The notes: a model not told the origin generated them from the letters alone. A stretch of 64,000 nucleotides of DNA from an uncultured Glaciecola sp. (GCA_947496235.1 CANMCE010000003.1:310001-374000), one strand, 5' to 3'; shown: positions 17,564 to 26,697, numbered from the stretch's first letter. A program made the numbers and translations.

Positions 17564-18556
17564 TTATTTTAAATTACCAGACAAAAGTCTAAGTTGTCGT
17601 TCAAGTGCTCGACCGGTTACTGGATAGTAGTTTGTAGAGCTTACTAAAGACTGCCCTTCTGCTGATAAAACAAAGCGTAAGAAGGTATCTTCGAGGGTTG
17701 GTAGAGGTTGTTCTGGTGGTTTGTTAACCACTATGTATAAAAAGCGGGTAAATGGATAATGGTTGGCATTAATGTCTTTGGCATTAGGTAGGTAGTAGTT
17801 TTCTCCATCTTGGCTTATCGCGATAGGCTTCACATTTCGGTTTTGCGGTCCCAAAGCGGCGTAACCTATGCCACCTATACTAGCAGCCACAGACTGCACG
17901 ATAGACGAAGATGAAGGCATTTCATTGGTAGTTACCGCATAATCGCCGCCACAGAGAGCAAGTTTTTTAAATAGGTCGTAAGTTCCGGACGCTGAATTTC
18001 GACCAAAGATTTGAATTTGGCGATGAGCGCCAAATTTTTTCACCCCAAGTTGCTCCCAACTCACTATAGACTCGCGATACCCGCAAAATCGAGTTGCCGA
18101 AAATATTGCATCTACTTGCGCAATGGTAAGCCTTTCAATAGGGTTGCTGCGTTCGGTGTATATACTTATGGCATCAATAGCAACGATAAGGGCTGTGGGT
18201 GGATAACCATATTGGCGAATAAAACGATCGATTTCCACTTCTGTTAAGGCGCGACTCATAGGACCAATACTGGCTGTTCCTTGAGTAAGTGCCTGAGAGG
18301 CGGTTGCAGAACCCGTGGCTTGCATTTGAAATTTTACGTGGGGGTAGTATTGTTGAAACTGGTCAGCCCAAATCGCCATTAAATTTGCCAAGGTATCAGA
18401 ACCGATGGAAGTCACACTACCAAATACCCCAGGCGTATTTTTATAATCTTCGGGTAAAGTGACAGTATCAGATTGTTGCCCATTACTAGTTGCAACCAGA
18501 AACAGCGTGCAGCAAAAAAATCCGATTTTCATCCAGGCTAGGCTTGGGTTAGACAT
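17564..18556 (-). CDS. PstS-like phosphate-binding periplasmic protein
   Basis: 330-residue substrate-binding protein of the PBP-like type II fold used by phosphate ABC transporters. The signal peptide is about residues 1-27 (ends TSNGQ). The conserved start of the mature domain, GSDTLANLMAIWADQF, and the ligand-binding SASGTYDLFKKL segment are present, as is TASQALTQGTASIGPMSR. It begins 3 bp after phoR, so it is probably translated from the phoB-phoR transcript. No pstCAB genes are in the window, so it either serves a transporter encoded elsewhere or acts as a phosphate sensor or scavenger for PhoR. The family is clear; the transporter link is not. Confidence 0.85.
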   Translation of the reverse strand: MSNPSLAWMKIGFFCCTLFLVATSNGQQSDTVTLPEDYKNTPGVFGSVTSIGSDTLANLMAIWADQFQQYYPHVKFQMQATGSATASQALTQGTASIGPMSRALTEVEIDRFIRQYGYPPTALIVAIDAISIYTERSNPIERLTIAQVDAIFSATRFCGYRESIVSWEQLGVKKFGAHRQIQIFGRNSASGTYDLFKKLALCGGDYAVTTNEMPSSSSIVQSVAASIGGIGYAALGPQNRNVKPIAISQDGENYYLPNAKDINANHYPFTRFLYIVVNKPPEQPLPTLEDTFLRFVLSAEGQSLVSSTNYYPVTGRALERQLRLLSGNLK

Positions 18557-18559
18557 AGC

Positions 18560-19867
18560 TTAATTGTTATTCTCAGCCACAAGTTCTTGAGGTAAAACAA
18601 AGGAAAACTCGCTTCCCTTCCCTAAAGTACTTTCAATTTCAAAGTTAGCATTATGATGATGAAGTACGTGCTTTACAATAGAGAGGCCTAATCCAGATCC
18701 ACCCGTTTTACGACTTCTGGCTTTATCTACCCGATAAAAGCGCTCTGTAAGTCGTCTTAAGTGCTTATCTTCAATGCCTTCACCATTATCGATAACCGCA
18801 AAATAAGCGCCATTGGCACGCCGTTTCCATATCACTTGAATATGGCCTTGATTTGGAGTGTAGTGAATTGCATTAAATATCAAATTTGAACATGCACTTC
18901 GAAGTTCTGTTTCTACCCCATAGACACACAAGTCTTGGTCAATATTAAATTCGATTTTATGTTGCTTGTCTTTATTTAAAGCGGCTGCTTCTGCATTTAA
19001 TTGTTTAAACATAGAAGGCATATCAATCACTTTCTCAAAAATACGTTCAGAACTGGACTCAATACGAGAAAGTATCAACAAATCTTCAATCAAGGCGCGC
19101 ATTCTTTGAGATTGTGCACCCATTTCAGAAATCGCTTTTTGCACTATAGGTTGGGTATCTTCAACGCTAGATTCAAGCACTTCTAAATAACCATTGATTA
19201 CAGTCAAAGGCGTTTTTAATTCGTGGGACACATTGGCCACAAAATCTTTACGCATTTCTTCTAAATGAGACACTCGGGATACGTCTCGCACAATCAACAA
19301 TAACTGGTCTTCACCGTATTGCATCATACGATATTCAAAGGTTTTAAAGGGGTTGGTAGGGGCAGGAATTTCGATTGGATATTGAAAATTCCCAGCTTCC
19401 AAATATTCGACAAACTCAGGATTTCGGATCAGATTATCAATCCGTCGCCCGTTGTCATCAGGCCATCGTAAGCCTAATTCAATTCTAGCGTTACGATTAC
19501 ACCATATAATTCTAGCATTGCTGTCAATGACCACAACAGCATCTGGCAAAGCCTCAGAACCTTCTCGAAAACGTTTTACCAATTGGCCTAAATTTTTGCG
19601 TTTGTTACGATTTCGTCGTTGTAAATGGTAAACCCCTTCGTATATGTGATGCCATATGCCAGGTGCGCTGGGTGGCGACATAGTGCGACTTTGCCAAAGC
19701 CACTTGGTAAGTCGATATAGATGCACATAGTTCACCAATAACAAAACGGCTAACGCAATTAATAACGCAAGGGTAATATTATCTATGTATAGCCCAATCA
19801 ACAGGCTCACGAAGATGTAAACGCAAAAGCGCTTAGCCGTTCGTGACCAAGATTGAGGATAATACAT
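18560..19867 (-). CDS. phoR: Phosphate regulon sensor histidine kinase PhoR
   Basis: 435-residue membrane kinase that phosphorylates PhoB when phosphate is scarce. Two closely spaced N-terminal transmembrane segments (about 14-27 and 30-50) leave almost no periplasmic loop, as in E. coli PhoR. A PAS domain follows (about 100-200). The H-box is VSHELKTPLTVING with phospho-acceptor His215. The ATPase domain has NLIFNAIHYTPNQG, DNGEGIEDKHL and GGSGLGLSIVKH. The gene starts 24 bp after phoB and ends 3 bp before the pstS-like gene, forming one operon. Confidence 0.95.
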   Translation of the reverse strand: MYYPQSWSRTAKRFCVYIFVSLLIGLYIDNITLALLIALAVLLLVNYVHLYRLTKWLWQSRTMSPPSAPGIWHHIYEGVYHLQRRNRNKRKNLGQLVKRFREGSEALPDAVVVIDSNARIIWCNRNARIELGLRWPDDNGRRIDNLIRNPEFVEYLEAGNFQYPIEIPAPTNPFKTFEYRMMQYGEDQLLLIVRDVSRVSHLEEMRKDFVANVSHELKTPLTVINGYLEVLESSVEDTQPIVQKAISEMGAQSQRMRALIEDLLILSRIESSSERIFEKVIDMPSMFKQLNAEAAALNKDKQHKIEFNIDQDLCVYGVETELRSACSNLIFNAIHYTPNQGHIQVIWKRRANGAYFAVIDNGEGIEDKHLRRLTERFYRVDKARSRKTGGSGLGLSIVKHVLHHHNANFEIESTLGKGSEFSFVLPQELVAENNN

Positions 19868-19891
19868 AGAGTTACCTAGTGGAAATTCACA

Positions 19892-20581
19892 TTAGAGTTT
19901 GGTCGAAAATCTATAACCAGAACCACGCACGGTTTGAATCATCGCATCATGTTGATGTTTAGATATCGCCTTTCGCAAACGTCGAATATGCACATCCACG
20001 GTACGATCTTCTACATACACATTAGTGCCCCAAACGTTATCTAGCAGTTGCTCTCGGCTATAAACACGTTCTGGATGGGTCATAAAAAAGTGCAATAACT
20101 TAAATTCAGTTGGGCCCATATCCACAGCATCACCATTGCTTGATACTCGATGGGAAACAGGCTCTAAAATAAGCCCATCAAATTCTATCGGTTCTTCCTT
20201 AGACGTTGGCGTTACCCGGCGCATTACTGCTTTGATTCGCGCGAGTAATTCTTTCGGCGAAAATGGCTTTGTAACGTAATCATCAGCGCCAGCTTCTAAG
20301 CCTCGGATTTTATCGTCTTCTTCACTGCGCGCCGTTAACATTATAACGGGAATGTCTTTGGCAATATCATGTTGTTTGAGTTTTTTAGCTAATTGAACGC
20401 CGCTACCTCCTGGTAACATCCAATCTAACAAAATTAAATCGGGATAAGGTTCTTTAATCTTATCTAAGCCAACATCATAATCTTCAGCTTCTTCAACTGT
20501 AAAACCCGCCTGCTCTAACACAAAACTTAGCATGTCTCTGATAGGGGCTTCGTCTTCAACTAACAAAATAGTACGCGACAT
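19892..20581 (-). CDS. phoB: Phosphate regulon response regulator PhoB
   Basis: 229-residue OmpR-type regulator. The receiver domain (1-120) has the acidic pair Glu9/Asp10, phospho-acceptor Asp53 in [11 protein letters not shown], and KPF at the end. The winged-helix DNA-binding domain (about 130-229) has [14 protein letters not shown] and [12 protein letters not shown]. The start is set at [11 protein letters not shown] (20581), where the family begins; in-frame ATGs at 20599 and 20668 would add up to 29 residues lacking homology and would place the start beyond a PHO-box-like site. Probably autoregulated. Confidence 0.95.
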   Translation of the reverse strand: MSRTILLVEDEAPIRDMLSFVLEQAGFTVEEAEDYDVGLDKIKEPYPDLILLDWMLPGGSGVQLAKKLKQHDIAKDIPVIMLTARSEEDDKIRGLEAGADDYVTKPFSPKELLARIKAVMRRVTPTSKEEPIEFDGLILEPVSHRVSSNGDAVDMGPTEFKLLHFFMTHPERVYSREQLLDNVWGTNVYVEDRTVDVHIRRLRKAISKHQHDAMIQTVRGSGYRFSTKL

Positions 20582-20631
20582 TTTTTTCACTCGTGTCATA
20601 TTTAAAACCGACCGTATTATTAGAGTGATCT

Positions 20632-20649
20632 GTGACAGTTTTATGAAAC
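20632..20649 (-). promoter_or_regulatory. PHO-box-like site upstream of phoB
   Basis: On the minus strand: GTTTCAT-AAAA-CTGTCAC, 16 of 18 positions of the PhoB operator pattern; 50 bp before the phoB start codon used here. Supports autoregulation. Confidence 0.8.
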
Positions 20650-20682
20650 ATTGCACAAAAGATGTCAAGTTATCTCCTTGTT

Positions 20683-20700
20683 TTTTCAGTTTTATGACAA
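20683..20700 (-). promoter_or_regulatory. Second PHO-box-like site upstream of phoB
   Basis: On the minus strand: TTGTCAT-AAAA-CTGAAAA, 15 of 18 positions; 33 bp further upstream than the first site (three helical turns), on the same DNA face. Confidence 0.55.
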
Positions 20701-20792
20701 AAAAATTGCAAAACCGTACTAAATACGGTTTGTAAGTACGGCTAAGGATTGATAATCTCTCGCGCCTATTTTTAACAACCTAATGACGATCT

Positions 20793-21686
20793 ATGTGGTT
20801 TAAAAACGTAAAAATATATAAATTCACCCAAGATTTTTCTCTAAATACTGATACCTTGCAAAGTCAGTTGGAACAAATGCAGTTCAAACCCTGCGGAAGC
20901 CAAGAATCTCAATCAATGGGCTTTGTAAATCCTGTGCCCAACGGCGAACTCTTATTTCACGCTGCTAATGACGCAGTAGCAGTGACTTTAAAACGTCAAG
21001 AAAGAATATTGCCAGCCAGCGTGGTTAATGCTGAATTGAGCGAACGCGTCGCTAAAATTGAATTAGAAACAGGATCACCTGTTGGTAAAAAAGCCCAAAA
21101 AGATCTTAAAGAAGATATTATTCAGCAATTATTACCTAGAGCTTTTACTAAGTCTGCTAAGACTAACGCCATTATTTTACTGACAGAGCAACTTGTGATT
21201 GTGGATGCCAGCAGTGACAAAGCCGCGGAAGTGATTTTAGCTTGTTTACGCAAGTGTCTTGGCTCTTTGCCAGTAGTGCCTTTTGTGAAATCACAGCAAC
21301 AACACATTTTAACCGATTGGTTAAAACATGATGCACCTGAAGGTTTCGAACTCTTAGATGAAGCAGAATTTAAGTCAACTGCCGATGATGGCGCCATTGT
21401 GCGAGTGAAAAAACAAGACTTAGATGCTGATGAAGTTCTAGCCCATATTCAAGCGGGTAAATTAGTGGAAAAAATCGCCCTTAGCTTCAAAGAGCGTTTA
21501 ACCTGTGTACTTGCAGAAGATTTGAGTATAAAGCGACTAAAATTTACGGATTTAGTTATGCAAGAAAACGAAGATATCCCTAAGGATGAAGTAGCCGCTA
21601 AGTTTGACGCAGACTTTGCGCTATTCTGTGCTGAAATCGCAGATTTTATCCAAGCACTTAAAACTATTTTTGCCGAACAAGATTGA
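20793..21686 (+). CDS. rdgC: Recombination-associated protein RdgC
   Basis: 297-residue toroidal DNA-binding protein (E. coli 303 residues) that binds duplex DNA without sequence specificity and limits RecA loading. The family start MWFKNVKIYKF is present, followed by the conserved NGELLFHAANDAVAVTLKRQERILPASVV region, here quoted only in part as GELLFHAAND. The C-terminal half is helical and acidic. It is divergent from phoB and monocistronic, with a bidirectional terminator after it. Confidence 0.95.
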   Translation: MWFKNVKIYKFTQDFSLNTDTLQSQLEQMQFKPCGSQESQSMGFVNPVPNGELLFHAANDAVAVTLKRQERILPASVVNAELSERVAKIELETGSPVGKKAQKDLKEDIIQQLLPRAFTKSAKTNAIILLTEQLVIVDASSDKAAEVILACLRKCLGSLPVVPFVKSQQQHILTDWLKHDAPEGFELLDEAEFKSTADDGAIVRVKKQDLDADEVLAHIQAGKLVEKIALSFKERLTCVLAEDLSIKRLKFTDLVMQENEDIPKDEVAAKFDADFALFCAEIADFIQALKTIFAEQD

Positions 21687-21712
21687 TTCGGCATTCAATA
21701 GCTATGACTTAC

Positions 21713-21744
21713 AAAAAAGCCCAGATGAAAATTCTGGGCTTTTT
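21713..21744. terminator. Bidirectional terminator between rdgC and the HDOD gene
   Basis: Hairpin AAAAGCCCAGA / TCTGGGCTTTT flanked by A-run and T-run, between convergent genes. Confidence 0.92.
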
Positions 21745-21772
21745 GCAATAACTTTAAGAAGACGCGCTATTT

Positions 21773-22606
21773 TTAAGCAAAAATAGCCTTAGCGTTATCT
21801 CTTAGTTCAATAAATTCGTCAGATTGAAATTCTTCAATATCATCAAATGCGCCGCGTTTTTGCTCGGTAGTTAGTACATCATCCGCATCTTCGATTGCAC
21901 CTACTAAAGCACCACCTATTCTTAAAAAATCTAAGTAGCTGATTTTTGGCGTGCTGTATTCAAAGTTACGCCAATGTTCCGCTGACTCAATGAAAACATC
22001 GTTAAATTGCCATTGACGCATGATGCTACCGCCAATGCGCCCCGCTAATTTATCAATTGCAACATCTAAAAAGGTAGGGTTAGCAAATACACTGTCGTGT
22101 CTTTCAGCTTCAGTTAATACCGGTAACGCACCAATATCTGCAACCAGAGCACAAAGCGTCATAGTATCTAGGCTCATGCTTTTATCTTTAGTTTTACGTT
22201 GATATAAGATCATCGCCGCCATAGCGTTAGCGACTATATCAACGATTTGGTCCCACTTAGCTGCCATGTATTTTTTCACAACTTCATTTTTAGAAACAAA
22301 AAGTTGCTCCATGGCTAGTGCCGTCGCAATATTTTTCACTTGCGCTAAACCAATACGGGTCACCGCTTGAGTAGTTGAGGTTACTTTAACTGTTCTTCCA
22401 AGGTAAGCACTATTACTGATCTTAATCATTCTTGCACTTAACGAAGGATCTTGTCCCACAACATCCGCCATTCCGTTCAGGTTGATATTAGGGTCATCTG
22501 CCGCTTTACGCACTTTAAGCGCAATTGCAGGTAAGGTAGGTAACACTAAGGTATCGTTGTTGATTTTCTCGACAAGTATAGTGAGCAATGCATTCTGTGT
22601 TGACAT
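21773..22606 (-). CDS. HDOD domain signalling protein
   Basis: 277-residue protein, mostly one HDOD domain (about 15-215), a metal-dead relative of HD phosphohydrolases found in signalling proteins. The family signature LPTLPAIALKVRKAADDPN at about 22-40 and SLSARMIKISNSAYLG at about 55-70 are clear, followed by IGLAQVKNIATALAM. No effector domain is attached. Such proteins often work downstream of c-di-GMP or chemosensory systems; the specific role is unknown. Monocistronic. Confidence 0.9.
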   Translation of the reverse strand: MSTQNALLTILVEKINNDTLVLPTLPAIALKVRKAADDPNINLNGMADVVGQDPSLSARMIKISNSAYLGRTVKVTSTTQAVTRIGLAQVKNIATALAMEQLFVSKNEVVKKYMAAKWDQIVDIVANAMAAMILYQRKTKDKSMSLDTMTLCALVADIGALPVLTEAERHDSVFANPTFLDVAIDKLAGRIGGSIMRQWQFNDVFIESAEHWRNFEYSTPKISYLDFLRIGGALVGAIEDADDVLTTEQKRGAFDDIEEFQSDEFIELRDNAKAIFA

Positions 22607-22714
22607 GTAAGCGCCTTTTCATTCACTAGATTTTACGCGATTTTTCCAAACTCGGTGTTTCCAAGCTGATTCCACGATAAGTTTAAAATATCTATGTTGA
22701 AATGCTATAAAAAA

Positions 22715-23080
22715 CTATTCAACCTTTAGTCTATCCTGGTAAGGCGGCCATCCTAGTGGCTTGCCAGCTAAAACATGCAAATGAATGTGGTACACGGTCT
22801 GTCCACCGTCATTATTACAGTTCATGACTGTCCTAAATCCTTGTTCAGCAACACCCAAATCATAACAAATTTTCGATGCTACACGATGCATATACCCAAC
22901 AACCGCTTCGTCTTCTACACCAATATCATTCGTAGTAGCAATAGGTGTTTTAGGAATTACCAAGAAATGTATCGGTGCCTGTGGATTGATGTCCTTAAAT
23001 GCGAGCACACGATCATCTTCAAATAATATATCGGCAGGAATCTCTTTATTTATAATTTTTGTGAAGATAGTTTCAGACAT
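22715..23080 (-). CDS. hinT: HIT family nucleotide hydrolase HinT
   Basis: 121-residue purine nucleoside phosphoramidase of the histidine triad family. The triad HIHLHV places His98, His100 and His102 in the active site, with His102-type nucleophile function expected for the middle member. The N-terminal TIFTKIINKEIPADILFED start is standard, here quoted as IINKEIPADI. It is the last gene of a folB-folK-uppP-hinT run, 15 bp after uppP, with a strong GGAG ribosome binding site. Confidence 0.94.
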   Translation of the reverse strand: MSETIFTKIINKEIPADILFEDDRVLAFKDINPQAPIHFLVIPKTPIATTNDIGVEDEAVVGYMHRVASKICYDLGVAEQGFRTVMNCNNDGGQTVYHIHLHVLAGKPLGWPPYQDRLKVE

Positions 23081-23095
23081 TTTTTTCTCCTTTGG

Positions 23096-23896
23096 TTAAC
23101 CAAACACGAAAAACAGCAGTATAGCGCCCAGTGCAAGCCGGTAAATAACAAAAGGCAGCATTCCAATTTTTGAAATCCAACTTAAAAATAAATAAATACA
23201 AGTGTATGCAGCGACAAAAGAAAAACCCGCGCCATACAATAACGCTGTCCAGTCCACACCAACGTCTGCTTTCAGCAAGTCTAGGGTTGAAAATAGCCCA
23301 GCGGCTAAAATAATGGGTATCGATAATAGGAAAGAAAAACGGGCGCATGCTTCCCGAGTTAACCCCATCATTAAACCGGCTGTCATGGTGATACCTGAGC
23401 GCGAAGTACCGGGAATAATTGCCAATGCTTGGGATAAACCAATGATAATAGTTTCTTTTAAGCCTATATGCTTGATTTCTTTCACTCGTTTCGCTTTTGC
23501 ATCGGCGTACCATAACAACAAACCAAAGACGATTGTGGTGATCGCAATAACCAGCGCAGAGCGCGCATTTACTTCAATCCAGTCTTTCATCAAAAAACCA
23601 AACAATCCGGCCGGAATAGTACCCAAAATCACCCACCAAGCTAATTTGCTATCTGTTGATTGTTGCTTAGTAAACCCTTGACCGAACCAAGCTATAGTTA
23701 AACGAACTATGTCTTGCCTAAAGTAAATCATAACAGCTAACAGGCTACCCACATGAACAGCTACATCAAAAGCTAAGCCTTGATTGTGCCAGCCTAAAAT
23801 TTCAGCCGGTAAAATTAAGTGCGCAGAACTCGATATTGGCAAAAATTCCGTTAGACCTTGAATAATTGCTAAAATAATAATTTCAAACAGGGTCAT
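23096..23896 (-). CDS. uppP: Undecaprenyl-diphosphatase UppP (BacA)
   Basis: 266-residue multi-pass membrane enzyme that removes one phosphate from undecaprenyl diphosphate, recycling the lipid carrier for peptidoglycan and other envelope polymers; overproduction gives bacitracin resistance. The motifs GLTEFLPISSSAHLIL (about 14-29) and PGTSRSGITMTAGL (about 167-180) carry the catalytic Glu, Ser and Arg residues of the family. About eight hydrophobic segments are visible. The start overlaps the folK stop by 4 bp (ATGA), so translation is coupled. Confidence 0.96.
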   Translation of the reverse strand: MTLFEIIILAIIQGLTEFLPISSSAHLILPAEILGWHNQGLAFDVAVHVGSLLAVMIYFRQDIVRLTIAWFGQGFTKQQSTDSKLAWWVILGTIPAGLFGFLMKDWIEVNARSALVIAITTIVFGLLLWYADAKAKRVKEIKHIGLKETIIIGLSQALAIIPGTSRSGITMTAGLMMGLTREACARFSFLLSIPIILAAGLFSTLDLLKADVGVDWTALLYGAGFSFVAAYTCIYLFLSWISKIGMLPFVIYRLALGAILLFFVFG

Positions 23897-24396
23897 TGTT
23901 TTAATTCACTCCATGAAACATCTATTTGCCATAGTTTTTGCTTGGCATCGTTAAATTTACTCCACAACATCTTATAGCTCTGATTAGCCAAAGGGTGATG
24001 GACATCAGGTGCTAAATCCGCTAGGGGCTTTAGTACAAAAGCATTGTATAAAATTTCTTCTCTCGGCAGAACTACAGGCGATTGACAAATTACATCATCA
24101 AAGGTGAGTAAATCTAAATCCAGTGTTCGATCGGAAAATTTTGCACTATTGCGGGTTCGTCCGCACATAGATTCAATCTTTTTCAGTCTAGTTACTACCT
24201 GCGCTATATTTAAATCGGTATAGGCTAAAACCACCAAATTAAAAAAGCTTTCTCCGGTAAAACCCACGGCTTCACTTTCATATACAGGTGAACACTGAAT
24301 ACCATCAAAATGCTGACTTAGCATGGCGATGCCTTTGCGCGTATTTTCTGCTTTATTAACGTTAGAGCCTACGCTGATAAATATTTTATGCGACAT
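23893..24396 (-). CDS. folK: 6-hydroxymethyl-7,8-dihydropterin pyrophosphokinase FolK
   Basis: 167-residue cytosolic enzyme that transfers pyrophosphate from ATP to 6-hydroxymethyl-dihydropterin in folate synthesis. The N-terminal SVGSNVNKAENTRKGIAML, the GFTGESFFNLVV segment and the signature RTLDLDLLTFDD (substrate and Mg ligands, about 105-116) are present. It begins directly after the folB stop (TGAATG) and overlaps uppP by 4 bp, so the pathway neighbours folB and folK are co-expressed. Confidence 0.95.
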   Translation of the reverse strand: MSHKIFISVGSNVNKAENTRKGIAMLSQHFDGIQCSPVYESEAVGFTGESFFNLVVLAYTDLNIAQVVTRLKKIESMCGRTRNSAKFSDRTLDLDLLTFDDVICQSPVVLPREEILYNAFVLKPLADLAPDVHHPLANQSYKMLWSKFNDAKQKLWQIDVSWSELKQ

Positions 24397-24753
24397 TCAG
24401 TTTTTCGATCTTCGAATCGTAATACCTACGCCTTCCGCGTTAGCTATTATATCGGGTTTGTTTAAGGTAAGCGTTAATTGGCTAATATTGAAATTGTCAA
24501 AAAGCGCCTCACTCATTGCTTCGCCAAGGGCCTCTAACAGTAAAAATTTACTTTTAGTCGCGATTTCACCCAGCTTTTCTGCGACTGCACCATAATCTAT
24601 AGTGTCTTCCACCTTATCTGATTTACCTGCCAGACTAAGATCTGCTGCTAATTCGAGATCTACAATTACTCGTTGCGGTGAATGACGTTCAAATTCATAC
24701 ACACCAATCAAAGAACGCAACTCTAAGCCTTTAATAAAAACGGAATCTTTCAT
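24397..24753 (-). CDS. folB: Dihydroneopterin aldolase FolB
   Basis: 118-residue tunnelling-fold enzyme converting dihydroneopterin to 6-hydroxymethyl-dihydropterin, the FolK substrate. The start at MKDSVFIKGLELRSLIGVYE is chosen because the family begins there; a longer frame up to 24864 adds 37 unconserved residues and would overlap the divergent plsY start. The catalytic region IGVYEFERHSPQ (Glu, Tyr) and TIDYGAVAEKL are visible. It heads the folB-folK-uppP-hinT run and is 101 bp from divergent plsY. Confidence 0.94.
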   Translation of the reverse strand: MKDSVFIKGLELRSLIGVYEFERHSPQRVIVDLELAADLSLAGKSDKVEDTIDYGAVAEKLGEIATKSKFLLLEALGEAMSEALFDNFNISQLTLTLNKPDIIANAEGVGITIRRSKN

Positions 24754-24854
24754 AAATCTAAGAACATCCAAAACCAGTGCAATATAGGCTGGAAATTGAT
24801 TAATCAGTTTAGTACTCTTGCGCGTTAGTGTAACTAATTGGCTATTGCAAGTAT

Positions 24855-25445
24855 ATGACAACATGGATTGTTTTTTTCATTCTGATGGCATATCTCGCTG
24901 GCTCTATCTCCAGTGCAGTACTCGTTTGCAAATTATTTGGCAAACCTGATCCACGCACCCAAGGCTCAAAAAATCCAGGAACCACTAATGTGCTTCGAGT
25001 AGCGGGAAAAATTCCTGCGGCCTTGGTATTGTTTTTCGATGTTTTAAAAGGTGCCATCCCCACTTATGGCGCTTTTTTGGCAGGTATTCCTGATTGGTCG
25101 TTAGGGCTAGTTGCAATAAGTGCATGTTTGGGCCACATGTATCCCTTATTCTTTGGATTTAAAGGGGGCAAAGCGGTTGCTACAGCATTAGGCGCAATGT
25201 TGCCAATGGGCTGGCCTTTGGCGGTAGTATTATTAAGTACTTGGGTCATAGTCGCTAGGCTAACCCGTTATTCCTCTTTGGCGGCTATAATAACCGTAAT
25301 AGTCGCGCCTATTGCGACCTATTTATACAAACCGCAATTTACCTTATCCGTGTTGATGCTGACTATTTTAATCTTAGCGAAACACAGAGGTAACTTGTTA
25401 CGTCTTTTAAAAGGCCAAGAATCTCGCTTTACACCAAAATCTTAA
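24855..25445 (+). CDS. plsY: Acyl-phosphate:glycerol-3-phosphate acyltransferase PlsY
   Basis: 196-residue inner-membrane enzyme that acylates glycerol-3-phosphate in the first step of phospholipid synthesis. The three conserved loops are recognisable: SISSAVLVCKLFG with DPRTQGSKNPGTTNVLR (about 34-50), KGGKAVATALG (about 98-108), and the late KHRGNLLRLLKGQE (about 177-190). About five transmembrane helices. It is divergent from folB and convergent with tsaD, 11 bp apart, without a clear terminator between them. Confidence 0.95.
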   Translation: MTTWIVFFILMAYLAGSISSAVLVCKLFGKPDPRTQGSKNPGTTNVLRVAGKIPAALVLFFDVLKGAIPTYGAFLAGIPDWSLGLVAISACLGHMYPLFFGFKGGKAVATALGAMLPMGWPLAVVLLSTWVIVARLTRYSSLAAIITVIVAPIATYLYKPQFTLSVLMLTILILAKHRGNLLRLLKGQESRFTPKS

Positions 25446-25456
25446 TAATTGAGTAT

Positions 25457-26470
25457 TCAAATAGGCTTTAGATCTTCCAGTGGCCACCTTGGCAGAGAAC
25501 GACAATCTAGTTCTGTGGTTTCACCTGCAACTAATCGTTGACACCCCACATAGGCAATCATAGCGCCATTATCGGTGCAGTATTCAAAGCTTGGATAAGC
25601 AACTTCAAAACCTTCTTTTTTGCTCGCAGCTTCAAAAGTAGCGCGTAATCGTTTATTCGCAGCCACTCCACCCGCCATAACTAGACGTTTCAAACCGGTT
25701 TGCTTTAATGCTCGGCGACATTTAATTAATAAGGTATCCACTATGGCTTGCTCGAAAGCCAGCGCAATATTAGCTTTACTTTGATGATCTTGCTGGGAAT
25801 CGCGAATGGTATTAGCGGCAAAGGTCTTTAATCCACTAAAACTGAAATCCAAGCCTGGTCTATCTGTCATTGGACGCGGAAACTTATAAATACCTGCTTC
25901 TCCCTGTTCAGCTAACTTAGCCAACATCGGGCCACCAGGGTAATCCAAACCCAGTAATTTCGCAGTTTTGTCAAAAGCCTCCCCTGCGGCGTCATCAACA
26001 GATTCACCCAGTACTTTATATTGACCAATACCTTTTACCTCTACCAGCATTGAATGCCCGCCTGATACCAAAAGCGCAACAAAGGGAAATTGAGGAGGAT
26101 TTTCATCGAGCATAGGTGCCAATAAATGACCTTCCATATGGTGTACACCTATCATAGGCACTTGCCACGCATAGGCCAAAGCTCGGGCCATGGATGAACC
26201 TACTAGTAAGGCGCCGATAAGACCTGGGCCTCTAGTGTATGCAATACCTTGTATATCAGATTTAGCAATCTTGGCTTTTTCAAGTGTTCGCTTAACCAAA
26301 GGCACAATTTTACGAACATGATCTCTGGATGCTAATTCTGGCACCACACCACCATAGTCTGCATGAAGTTTAATTTGGCTATAAAGTTCTTGTGATATTA
26401 ATCCCTGATCACTGTCGTAAACGGCGATTCCTGTCTCATCACAAGATGTTTCAATCCCCAAAACTTTCAT
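25457..26470 (-). CDS. tsaD: tRNA threonylcarbamoyladenosine transferase subunit TsaD
   Basis: 337-residue ASKHA-fold enzyme that, with TsaB and TsaE, transfers the threonylcarbamoyl group to A37 of ANN-decoding tRNAs. The family start [19 protein letters not shown], the metal-binding HMEGH (His111, His115) and the nucleotide-binding [10 protein letters not shown] and [12 protein letters not shown] segments are present. It is essential in most bacteria. It is divergent from rpsU, a gene order conserved through gammaproteobacteria. Confidence 0.97.
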   Translation of the reverse strand: MKVLGIETSCDETGIAVYDSDQGLISQELYSQIKLHADYGGVVPELASRDHVRKIVPLVKRTLEKAKIAKSDIQGIAYTRGPGLIGALLVGSSMARALAYAWQVPMIGVHHMEGHLLAPMLDENPPQFPFVALLVSGGHSMLVEVKGIGQYKVLGESVDDAAGEAFDKTAKLLGLDYPGGPMLAKLAEQGEAGIYKFPRPMTDRPGLDFSFSGLKTFAANTIRDSQQDHQSKANIALAFEQAIVDTLLIKCRRALKQTGLKRLVMAGGVAANKRLRATFEAASKKEGFEVAYPSFEYCTDNGAMIAYVGCQRLVAGETTELDCRSLPRWPLEDLKPI

Positions 26471-26585
26471 CTAATCCCCAATAGTTTAATGCGTTAATAT
26501 ATTTACTCTGTTACAATGCTTGGCAATGATACCGCAAAATACATTAGTCAGAGCAAGCTATTTTTAGACTTTATTCTGTTTTTGT

Positions 26586-26608
26586 CCTTTACAAACGATT
26601 TGTAAAGG
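26586..26608. promoter_or_regulatory. Perfect 10-bp inverted repeat in the rpsU leader region
   Basis: CCTTTACAAA and its exact complement TTTGTAAAGG, separated by CGA, 90 bp before the rpsU start. It looks like a protein operator or short RNA hairpin. It lacks a T-run and so is not a terminator of tsaD, which is transcribed away from it. Confidence 0.6.
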
Positions 26609-26697
26609 AGTACTATTTCGCACCATTTTTTAGCCCGGGTAATTAAATTAACGCTCAGAAATACCCGGTTGATTTAATTTCTTGAGGTGATTAATTA

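Noticed and set aside
20582-20668. Longer PhoB N-terminus
   Set aside because: The extra 29 residues are not homologous, and this start would lie upstream of the PHO-box-like site, leaving the promoter inside the gene.
23073-23513. 146-codon minus-strand frame within uppP
   Set aside because: Out-of-frame overlap with the clear UppP coding region; the aromatic/Arg-rich composition is typical of a shadow.
24754-24864. Longer FolB N-terminus
   Set aside because: The family begins at MKDSVF; the extension has no conservation expected and overlaps the divergent plsY start.
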